Part shown: positions 53,704 through 64,000 of the stretch, in pieces
Layout: each line of letters opens with the position of its first letter
Position numbering within the stretch: position 1 is the stretch's first letter
Assembly: GCF_014489075.1 (NCBI RefSeq)
Contig: NZ_JACTGR010000003.1
Span: 262,501-326,500 of the forward strand
Length of the DNA: 64,000 nucleotides
DNA from: Sphingomonas sp. JC676
GTDB taxonomy: Bacteria; Pseudomonadota; Alphaproteobacteria; Sphingomonadales; Sphingomonadaceae
Reading direction: 5' to 3'
Notes under the pieces: model-generated
The model's input: only the letters and a program-made list of their open reading frames with translations
What the model was told of the DNA's origin: nothing
Database searches by the model: none
Position numbers and translations under genes: made by a program

Positions 53704-55161
53704 ATGCAATTCAAGCACCTCGGCCTGTCCGAGACTGTCCTCGCTGCGCTCGCGGCGAAGGGCTATTCCGAAGCTACTCCGATCCAGGAGAAGTCGATCC
53801 CGTCGCTGCTCGAAGGGCGCGACCTGCTCGGCATCGCCCAGACCGGCACCGGCAAGACCGCCGCATTCATGCTCCCCTCGATCGATCGTCTGATCGCGAG
53901 CGGAAAGCGCGCAGCGCCGCGCGGCTGCCGCATGCTCGTCCTCGCCCCCACGCGCGAGCTGGCCAGCCAGATCGCCGAGAGCGCACGCGCCTATTCGAAG
54001 GGCACCAAGCTGTCGGTGACCACTTTGTTCGGCGGCACCTCGGTCCACAAGAACAAGACCGATCTCGCCCGCGGCGTCGACATCGTCGTCGCCACGCCGG
54101 GCCGCCTGGTCGACCTGATCGACCAGCATTACGCGATCCTGCTCGGCATCGAGATACTCGTGCTCGACGAAGCCGATCAGATGATGGACCTGGGCTTCAT
54201 CCACGCGCTGAAGCGCATCGTCCGCGAGCTTCCCTCGAAGCGCCAGACCCTGTTCTTCTCGGCGACCATGCCCAAGACGATCCGCGAGCTCGCCGGCCAG
54301 TTCATCAAGGACCCGGTCGAAGTGAAGGTCACGCCCGAGGCGACGACCGCCGAGCGCGTCGAGCAGCGCGTCACCTTCGTCCAGCAGGCCGAGAAGCAGT
54401 CGCTGCTGACGCTGGCGCTGCGCGATCCGTCGATCGAACGCGCTTTGATCTTCACGCGCACCAAGCATGGCGCCGATCGCGTCGTCCGCCTGCTCGGCGG
54501 CAGCGGCATCGCCTCGAACGCGATCCACGGCAACAAGAGCCAGCCCCAGCGCGAGCGCGCACTGAGCGAGTTCAAGTCGGGCAAGGTCAAGGTGTTGATC
54601 GCGACCGACATCGCCGCGCGCGGCATCGACGTGTCGGGCGTCAGCCATGTCTTCAACTTCGAGCTGCCCAACGTGCCCGATCAATATGTCCACCGCATCG
54701 GCCGCACCGCGCGCGCCGGCGCCACCGGCATCGCGATCAGCTATTGCGCCGATGACGAGCGTCCGTATCTCCGCGACATCGAGCGGCTCACCCGCCAGAA
54801 GGTGACCGTCGAGCCGCTGCCGGCGGACTTCGTCAACGAATCGAACAAGATCAAGTCGAGCCGCTCGCCGATGCCGGTGAGCCGCGACGAGGCGAATGGC
54901 CGCAGCGGCCGCGCGATACAGCACCAGGGCCAGCGCCGCGACAGCCAGCCGCGCGGCGGCGAGCGCCGTGATGGTCCGCCGCGGGGCGACCAGCAGCGCC
55001 GGCCCGAGGGTCCGCGCAGCGATCAGCCGCGGCGTGCCGATGGCCCCCGCGCCGATGCGCCGCGCGGCGATGCGCCGCGCAGCTATGCGCGCCCCAAGAG
55101 CAAGTGGCAGGCCCGTCCTGCCCAGGGCGGTCCGCGCAACAACGCCAGCCGCCCGCGCTGA
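53704..55161 (+). CDS. rhlE: DEAD-box RNA helicase (RhlE type)
   Basis: A 485-residue helicase: Q motif FKHLGLSETVLAAL with PIQ, Walker A AQTGTGKT, DEAD in VLDEADQMMD, SAT, and HRIGRTARAG. The tail from about residue 395 is a basic, Arg/Pro/Gln/Asp-rich unstructured region with RRDGPPRGDQQRRP-type repeats, likely RNA binding. It unwinds short RNA duplexes, aiding ribosome assembly or decay in the cold. Confidence 0.95.
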   Translation: MQFKHLGLSETVLAALAAKGYSEATPIQEKSIPSLLEGRDLLGIAQTGTGKTAAFMLPSIDRLIASGKRAAPRGCRMLVLAPTRELASQIAESARAYSKGTKLSVTTLFGGTSVHKNKTDLARGVDIVVATPGRLVDLIDQHYAILLGIEILVLDEADQMMDLGFIHALKRIVRELPSKRQTLFFSATMPKTIRELAGQFIKDPVEVKVTPEATTAERVEQRVTFVQQAEKQSLLTLALRDPSIERALIFTRTKHGADRVVRLLGGSGIASNAIHGNKSQPQRERALSEFKSGKVKVLIATDIAARGIDVSGVSHVFNFELPNVPDQYVHRIGRTARAGATGIAISYCADDERPYLRDIERLTRQKVTVEPLPADFVNESNKIKSSRSPMPVSRDEANGRSGRAIQHQGQRRDSQPRGGERRDGPPRGDQQRRPEGPRSDQPRRADGPRADAPRGDAPRSYARPKSKWQARPAQGGPRNNASRPR

Positions 55162-55166
55162 ACTTC

Positions 55167-55196
55167 ATGCTCCCCTGTCTGCGGGCGGGGGAGCAT
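55167..55196 (+). terminator. Hairpin after rhlE
   Basis: A 9-bp stem ATGCTCCCC with GGGGAGCAT, 12-base loop, 6 bases after the rhlE stop. Only CGTTACG follows, without a T-run, so termination may depend on other signals. Confidence 0.55.
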
Positions 55197-55345
55197 CGTT
55201 ACGTATTCAGTTCAGGTTTCCGGTTATTGTGCCATTTCGGCACGTCTTGTTCCGGAACGACTGCACATTGATCTAAGTCTATCGCATTTTGCCCCAAAAT
55301 CGTGCATCGTCTTAACGGTATTTTAACGATGCTTGGGGGGATTCG

Positions 55346-56059
55346 ATGCGTAAGACCTTGATGACGGCCGCGCTCCTTGCAGCCGCTGCCTTTCCGCAGA
55401 CCGCCAATGCGCAGGTCATCATCAACAGCCTGACGCCCGATCCCGGCTATCTCGCGGCATCGACACTCAACTATACGCCGCTGGGCTATGTCTTCGGCAA
55501 TCCCGGCATGAGCCGCTTCCACGTCGTCGGCACCGATAACGGAACGCCGTTCGACATCTTCACCTATTGCGTCGATGCTCTGCACGCCTTCCATCCGGGC
55601 GCGTTCGCCTGGGCGGACATCTCGGTGATGGTCCCCGATGCCGGCCGCCAGGATCAGCTCCTGACCTTGCTCACGAACTCGGACCTCGTGCTCGCCGCCG
55701 AAAGCGACACACTCGCCCGCAAGACCATCTCCGCCGCGACCCAGCTCGCGATCTGGGAGATCGTCCATGACAGCCAGGACACGCCCTACGACACGACGTC
55801 GGGCGATCTCTTCACCGTCGGCGGCAATAGCGGCGACGCCCGTGCGCTTGCCAACACCTATCTGCAGAAGATCGCCGATGGCAGCTGGACCGCGATCGCG
55901 GGCCACAAGCTCCAGGTACTCTTCGCCGGCGACAATCAGAGCCAGGTCTATGTCACCGCGGTACCCGAGCCGGCGAGCTGGCTGACGATGATCGGCGGCT
56001 TCGCGCTGGTCGGCGGCGCGGTCCGCCGGCGCCGCGTCACGGCCTATAAAGCCGCCTGA
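55346..56059 (+). CDS. PEP-CTERM protein with thioester-domain-like motifs
   Basis: A 237-residue exported protein: signal peptide to about residue 23 (TANAQ), a body of roughly 180 residues, then a sorting signal (PEPASW at 207, hydrophobic stretch, RRRR). The Cys75 in FTYCVDALHAF and Gln133 in ATQLAIWEI have the spacing and context of thioester domains, where Cys and Gln side chains form an internal thioester that can bind host or surface amines. The PEP-CTERM route implies exosortase processing and outer-surface display. ATG 55346 follows GGGGGGA. The thioester reading is inference. Confidence 0.8.
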   Translation: MRKTLMTAALLAAAAFPQTANAQVIINSLTPDPGYLAASTLNYTPLGYVFGNPGMSRFHVVGTDNGTPFDIFTYCVDALHAFHPGAFAWADISVMVPDAGRQDQLLTLLTNSDLVLAAESDTLARKTISAATQLAIWEIVHDSQDTPYDTTSGDLFTVGGNSGDARALANTYLQKIADGSWTAIAGHKLQVLFAGDNQSQVYVTAVPEPASWLTMIGGFALVGGAVRRRRVTAYKAA

Positions 56060-56064
56060 CCCTA

Positions 56065-56094
56065 TTCCCGGGAACGGCAAGCGCTTCCCGGGAA
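56065..56094 (+). terminator. Hairpin between convergent PEP-CTERM and TPR genes
   Basis: TTCCCGGGAA occurs twice (56065-56074 and 56085-56094). Each copy is itself palindromic, and the two pair across a 10-base loop as a 10-bp stem. It lies just after the PEP-CTERM stop and before the convergent gene end, so it fits a bidirectional terminator. Confidence 0.55.
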
Positions 56095-56100
56095 ACCAGC

Positions 56101-57012
56101 TCAAGATCGCCGCCGGGCCCTCTCGGCGGCGTCTTTGCGTCCGACAATCAGCCGCATCGCCCGGTCCGCGCCGTCGGCCGCCTCGCCGCCGCGCCCGCCG
56201 ATCAGTGGCTGTGCCTCGCGATAGAGCGCCAGCGCCGCGTCGTACTCGCCGTGCTGCTCGGCGCAGAGGCCCAGGTTGAACACCACCGACGCGTTGCCCG
56301 GCAGCTGGCGGTTCATCGAATCCCAGCCCGCGCAGGCGCCGCGAGGATCGCGCTTGGATAGCGTCACCAGCCCCTTGAACTGCTTCGCCACGTCCTTGGG
56401 CATCCCCTTGCCGCTCTCGCGCACCCGGATGCGATAGGTTTCCACATGCGGCGCGATCTCCATCCGGAAGCCGCCCGCGATCCCCTGGAGCAGGTCGGAG
56501 ATCCTATCCTCGGCAGTCTGGTTTGGCCGTTCGTTCTTGCACCAGCTCACATCGTCGCCCGCGCGCTTGGTGTCGGAGTAGAGGATGCGCCCGTCGCTGT
56601 TGCGCACCACGCGCAGGTCCGCGTTGATGGTAATCAAACGCCGCCGGCAGTTGATCTCGACCTGCTCCTCCTTCAGGCATTTGCCGTCCTTATCCTTGGA
56701 CGTGCACTGTTTCTCCTTCCGCTTGAACGGCGCCTCCTCCACGCCGGTGGAGACCGCGCCCGAGATGCCGCCTTCTGCGGTCTCCCGGCCGGTGCGCCCC
56801 GCCAGCACTTCGAAATGTGTGCCCGAAAGCGCGCGCTCGATCGCGATGCCCAGTGCCGGTCCGTCCTGCCCGCCGATCCGCTCGATCGCGATCGAGCCCA
56901 GCATGCTCGCCTCGCGGTTGCTCGCCGGAAATTCGCCGGTGACCTCGATCACTTCGGCCCGCGCCGTGCCCGCGAGCAAAGTCGCCGCGAGCAGCCCCGA
57001 TATTCGCTTCAT
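56101..57012 (-). CDS. Secreted TPR-type protein, unknown function
   Basis: A 303-residue exported protein with signal peptide MKRISGLLAATLLAGTARAE. The middle has five cysteines with charged spacers (KEKQCTSKDKDGKCLKEE, INCRRRLI, VSWCKNE), then a C-terminal tetratricopeptide-like part (NASVVFNLGLCAEQHGEYDAALALYREAQ). The first half resembles the lipoprotein-like CsgG/curli-type fold of envelope proteins only vaguely. I do not recognise the family. It is divergent from atpH by about 216 bases. Confidence 0.7.
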   Translation of the reverse strand: MKRISGLLAATLLAGTARAEVIEVTGEFPASNREASMLGSIAIERIGGQDGPALGIAIERALSGTHFEVLAGRTGRETAEGGISGAVSTGVEEAPFKRKEKQCTSKDKDGKCLKEEQVEINCRRRLITINADLRVVRNSDGRILYSDTKRAGDDVSWCKNERPNQTAEDRISDLLQGIAGGFRMEIAPHVETYRIRVRESGKGMPKDVAKQFKGLVTLSKRDPRGACAGWDSMNRQLPGNASVVFNLGLCAEQHGEYDAALALYREAQPLIGGRGGEAADGADRAMRLIVGRKDAAERARRRS

Positions 57013-57228
57013 ATCGCCCCCTCGATTTCCCCAAGCATCCCTGACATCCATGCGAGTCAAAGAAAAGAAGCGGGCGCACGAGACCCGCCCGAAATCCCTG
57101 TATTCGACTCGGGTTGCATCCCCGGCCCCCCGATGCTAGCAGCCCGCCAACCCATAGGGGCGCCCTTCCGGTGCTGCCCCTTTTTTGCATGGGGCCACCT
57201 TTCGAACCTCCAAGAGGAACACAATCGC

Positions 57229-59315
<2,087 letters not shown>

Positions 59316-59321
59316 TTGAGT

Positions 59322-59349
59322 TCCCTCATCCCTTTGCAGGGGTGAGGGA
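59322..59349 (+). repeat. Hairpin between atpA and atpG
   Basis: A 12-bp stem (TCCCTCATCCCT with AGGGGTGAGGGA, one T-G wobble) and loop TTGC, starting 7 bases after the atpA stop. It may stabilise the upstream message or mark a processing site; the atpG ribosome site AGAAGGAA follows directly. Confidence 0.65.
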
Positions 59350-59366
59350 GTAGAAGGAAAACACCC

Positions 59367-60256
59367 TTGGCCTCTCTCAAGGCACTCAAGATCCGCATCG
59401 GCTCGGTGAAGTCGACGCAGAAGATCACCAAGGCGATGAAGATGGTCGCCGCCGCCAAGCTGCGCCGTGCGCAGGAAGCGGCGGAAGCCGGCCGTCCCTA
59501 TGCCCAGCGCCTCGAGAGCGTGGTCGCGAGCCTCGCCTCGAAGGTGACCGTCAGCGAGTCCAGCCCGAAGCTGCTCGCTGGCACCGGCAAGGACCAGGTC
59601 CATCTCCTGGTCGTCGCGACCAGCGACAAGGGCCTGGCCGGCGCGTTCAACTCCAATATCGCCCGCCTCGCCCGGCGTCGCGCGCAGGAGCTCACCGCCG
59701 AAGGCAAGACAGTCAAGATCTACACGATCGGCCGCAAGGGCCGCGCCGTGCTCAACCGCCTGTTCCCCAAGAACATCATCCACTCGATCGAGCCCGGTGA
59801 CCTCGGCAAGCTCGGCTTCGCCGATGCGCGCGGCTATGCCGACGATCTGATAGCCCGCTTCGAGGGCGGCGAGTTCGACGTGGCGACGCTCTTCTATTCC
59901 AACTTCAAGTCGGTCCTCACCCAGGAGCCGACCGAGCAGCAGATCATCCCCGTCGCGGTCCCGGCCGCTGCGGCTGCCGCTCCCACCGGCGGTGCCGCCG
60001 ACGCCGCGGTGACCTATGAGCCCGACGAGGAATCGATCCTCGCGGACCTGCTGCCGCGCAACGTCGCCATCCAGCTCTACCGTGCGATGCGCGAGAACGC
60101 CGCGTCCGAGCAGGGTTCGAAGATGACGGCGATGGACAATGCCACCCGCAACGCCGGCGATCTGATCAATCGCCTGACGATCCAGTACAACCGTACCCGC
60201 CAGGCCGCGATCACGACCGAGCTGGTCGAGATCATCTCGGGCGCCGAAGCCCTGTA

Positions 60257-60257
<1 letters not shown>
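59367..60257 (+). CDS. atpG: ATP synthase F1 subunit gamma
   Basis: A 296-residue gamma subunit, the rotor shaft of F1. The N-terminal helix ([20 protein letters not shown]) and C-terminal helix ([20 protein letters not shown]) are typical. It starts with TTG 59367 after AGAAGGAAA. A region near residue 200 ([15 protein letters not shown]) is a low-complexity insert. The TAA stop overlaps the ATG of the next gene by 1 base (TAATG). Confidence 0.95.
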
Positions 60258-62441
<2,184 letters not shown>

Positions 62442-62449
62442 CCTGGACT

Positions 62450-62588
62450 AACCCCTCCCTTTCAAGGGAGGGGTTGGGGGTGGGTCGCGAGCGCAGCGAG
62501 CGTCCCGAACTCACCTCCAAAGCGACGCCGGGGCATCGAGCCCCGTCGCCGCTGCCCCACCCCTAACCCCTCCCCTGAAGGGGAGGGG
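62450..62588 (+). repeat. Two perfect hairpins between atpD and atpC
   Basis: AACCCCTCCCTT with AAGGGAGGGGTT (12 bp, loop TC, 62450-62475) and CCCCTCCCCT with AGGGGAGGGG (10 bp, loop GA, 62567-62588), with GCGAGCGCAGCGAGCG between them. The two arms can also pair with each other as a long imperfect helix. They occupy most of the 159-base gap and end 12 bases before the atpC ATG. Confidence 0.8.
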
Positions 62589-62600
62589 CCGGAGCTTGAT

Positions 62601-62852
62601 ATGCTGCACTTCGAACTCGTCACTCCCGAACGTCTCGTCCGCTCCGAGGACGTGCACATGGTTGTCGTCCCCGGCACCGAGGGCGATTTCGGCGTGCTCG
62701 AAGGGCATGCCCCGCTGATGTCGACCATCCGCGACGGCAATCTCGAAATCTACAAGGCCGGCGCCACCACGCCCGAGACGATCCGCATTGAGGGCGGCTT
62801 CGCCGAGGTCAATGCGCGCGGCCTGACCGTGCTCGCCGAAAAGGCCGAATAA
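62601..62852 (+). CDS. atpC: ATP synthase F1 subunit epsilon, short form
   Basis: An 83-residue epsilon subunit consisting of the N-terminal beta-sandwich ([39 protein letters not shown]). The C-terminal helical hairpin that inhibits ATP hydrolysis in longer homologues (about 130-140 residues) is absent, with a proper stop codon after KAE. Short forms occur in some alphaproteobacteria. It follows atpD by 159 bases of hairpin-rich DNA. Confidence 0.9.
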   Translation: MLHFELVTPERLVRSEDVHMVVVPGTEGDFGVLEGHAPLMSTIRDGNLEIYKAGATTPETIRIEGGFAEVNARGLTVLAEKAE

Positions 62853-62855
62853 CCT

Positions 62856-63290
62856 TCAATGCTTCACGCGGTGGTACGTCCACCGCATCGGCTTGCCGCC
62901 GTCAGCCAGCGAAATCTCCGCCATCAGCAATTCGCCGTCGCGCCAATAGCGGACGCGCTGCGGGTAATCGTGCGCACGATTCTCGAATGTCAGCTCGGAA
63001 GGCGCGTAATCGCGCACGGTCGACTGGAAATCGGCAGCTGCCTGCCCCTTGGGCTCGGCGTGGAATACCAGCCTCCCCGCATGGTCGATGATCCGCATCG
63101 TCTCCGCCGACACTGTCTCCGCGCCACGCCGGGTCTCGCTGACACCGCGCATCTCGTGCTTCGCCATCGGCGCCCAACGCTCGCAAGTCTGTTCGCCCTG
63201 GCTGGGTTCGGTGCACCATTCGCCGACCAGCCAGCCGAGCGGCGGATCCTGCGCAATCGGCGCGGCGACAATGAGCAGCGACAGCAGCAT
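62856..63290 (-). CDS. Secreted DUF6265-like protein
   Basis: A 144-residue exported protein (signal peptide MLLSLLIVAAPIAQ) with GWLVGEWCTEPSQGEQTCERW and ENRAHDYPQRVRYWRDGELL, which match the DUF6265 pattern. It is a small beta-barrel-like domain of unknown role. The stop is convergent with atpC, 3 bases apart. Confidence 0.75.
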   Translation of the reverse strand: MLLSLLIVAAPIAQDPPLGWLVGEWCTEPSQGEQTCERWAPMAKHEMRGVSETRRGAETVSAETMRIIDHAGRLVFHAEPKGQAAADFQSTVRDYAPSELTFENRAHDYPQRVRYWRDGELLMAEISLADGGKPMRWTYHRVKH

Positions 63291-63502
63291 GATCCTCTCC
63301 CGTTAGTCGGCCCAGTCTCCCATGCGCGCGCGCAGGCGGCAAGCCAGCGTCAAAGCCCTGCGATCCAGCGACGCGGCGCCGCGGTATCGCCCATGTCGCC
63401 GGTCCAGGCATATTTCGGCACCCGCTAGGCCCAAGAGAAAAGTAAAAACTAGCGGGCCATTAACTATGTTCGGCCTAGACCGCGCCAGGTGACGGTGGCG
63501 CG

Positions 63503-64000
63503 ATGACCTATTTCCTTCAGGACCTGGGCGGGCTCGCGCTCGGCACCTTGCTCGCGCCCCTGCTCGGCCTGCTTCCGGGCTTCGCGCTGCTCGTGTTTCT
63601 CGAACGCTTGGGATTCGGCGCGGGCACGCCTTGGCAGCGCATGGGTTGGGCCGGCCTCCTCGGCCTGGCATTGCTCCCGGCGCTCGACGCCCTCCTCGTC
63701 CGCTTCGTTGGCATGTCGGTCACGATCGGTCTCCATTTCGTGCTCGCTGCGATCGGCGGCCGGGCGATGCTGCGCGCCAGGCTCGATCTGCGCTGGGGCT
63801 ATGTCGCGACATTGCTCATCTGGTGGGCTGCGGTCGCCATCGCCTTCGTCGATTTCGATCACGCCGGTCGCCTCAACCAGAGCATCGTCATCATCGATCT
63901 GGTCAAGCACGCCGCCGTGGTCGATGCGGTCGCCCGCGTGGGGCTGCCCCTGCAGGATCCGTTCTTCGCCCGCGATGCCGCCGCGGGCTATTATTATTTC
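63503..64000 (+). CDS. Polytopic membrane protein, 3' end missing
   Basis: An open frame from ATG 63503 to the last base gives at least 166 residues, with four likely membrane segments (FLQDLGGLALGTLLAPLL; GLLGLALLPALDALL; VTIGLHFVLAAIGG; YVATLLIWWAAVAIAF). The window edge cuts it after a Gly-Tyr-Tyr-Tyr-Phe run (AGYYYF). Tyr-rich segments of this form occur in large polytopic membrane enzymes such as glycosyltransferases, but the family cannot be named from this part. Confidence 0.7.
   Translation, partial: MTYFLQDLGGLALGTLLAPLLGLLPGFALLVFLERLGFGAGTPWQRMGWAGLLGLALLPALDALLVRFVGMSVTIGLHFVLAAIGGRAMLRARLDLRWGYVATLLIWWAAVAIAFVDFDHAGRLNQSIVIIDLVKHAAVVDAVARVGLPLQDPFFARDAAAGYYYF

Noticed and set aside
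53551..54924. A 457-codon open frame antisense to rhlE
   Set aside because: Shadow of the helicase gene; composition is typical of antisense GC-rich frames.

Overview
The window is chromosomal DNA of a high-GC alphaproteobacterium, most likely a Sphingomonas or close relative (Sphingomonadaceae). Supporting signs are an F1-only atpHAGDC operon without F0 genes, a DUF4167 protein beside prmC-prfA-hisS, tandem DUF4139 proteins, a PEP-CTERM protein of the PEPxxW type, a large TonB-dependent receptor, and short GC-rich palindromic repeats between genes. Genes are dense and mostly housekeeping. I see no phage, insertion sequence, CRISPR array or rRNA. One short AT-rich patch (about 21.87-22.30 kb) looks recently acquired.

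Layout. 0-6.3 kb: the end of a polysaccharide flippase, a CBS-domain protein, a small membrane protein, two tandem secreted DUF4139 proteins and a DUF4167 protein. 6.5-9.7 kb: a hisS-prfA-prmC operon with 4-base overlaps. 9.9-15.8 kb: a complete RND efflux system (adaptor, pump, outer-membrane channel). 15.8-21.7 kb: a TonB-dependent receptor divergent from an AmpG-like permease and a coupled SxxK hydrolase. 21.9-22.7 kb: an AT-rich DUF1801 gene and a small membrane protein. 22.8-31.2 kb: a six-gene minus-strand run (LysR regulator, DUF1611/DgcN, DgcA epimerase, exported D-aminoacylase, dicarboxylate symporter, PBP4-type carboxypeptidase) with a divergent exported SxxK hydrolase. 31.2-38.7 kb: a repeat-rich gap, tRNA-Gly, hemW, an LpoA-like lipoprotein, rsmI-yraN-gshB-dedA, a GAF protein and xerC. 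38.8-46.7 kb: fsa, paralogous small secreted proteins around a DUF2490 protein, priA, a DUF1570-type metallopeptidase and a membrane-anchored trypsin-like protease. 46.7-53.4 kb: DUF1203-ada, an MFS transporter plus GH43 xylosidase pair behind a palindromic operator, an HxlR regulator opposite an Old Yellow Enzyme, and a PilZ protein. 53.7-57 kb: rhlE, a PEP-CTERM protein with a possible internal thioester domain, and a TPR protein. 57.2-62.9 kb: atpH-atpA-atpG-[lipoprotein]-atpD-atpC. 62.9-64 kb: a DUF6265-like protein and the start of a membrane protein cut by the window edge.

The most coherent candidate system is the 18.8-31.2 kb region, which reads as peptidoglycan and D-amino-acid scavenging. 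Extracytoplasmic hydrolases and a D-aminoacylase would release D-amino acids. The symporter and the AmpG-like permease would import products. DgcN and DgcA would convert D-glutamate through its N-acetyl form under a LysR regulator. The parts are known families; the combined locus and its physiology are my inference.

Other points worth attention are a lipoprotein gene translationally coupled inside the F1 operon, paired hairpins between ATP synthase genes, a 16-bp perfect palindrome that moves the start of the sugar transporter, and a thioester-type domain on a PEP-CTERM protein.
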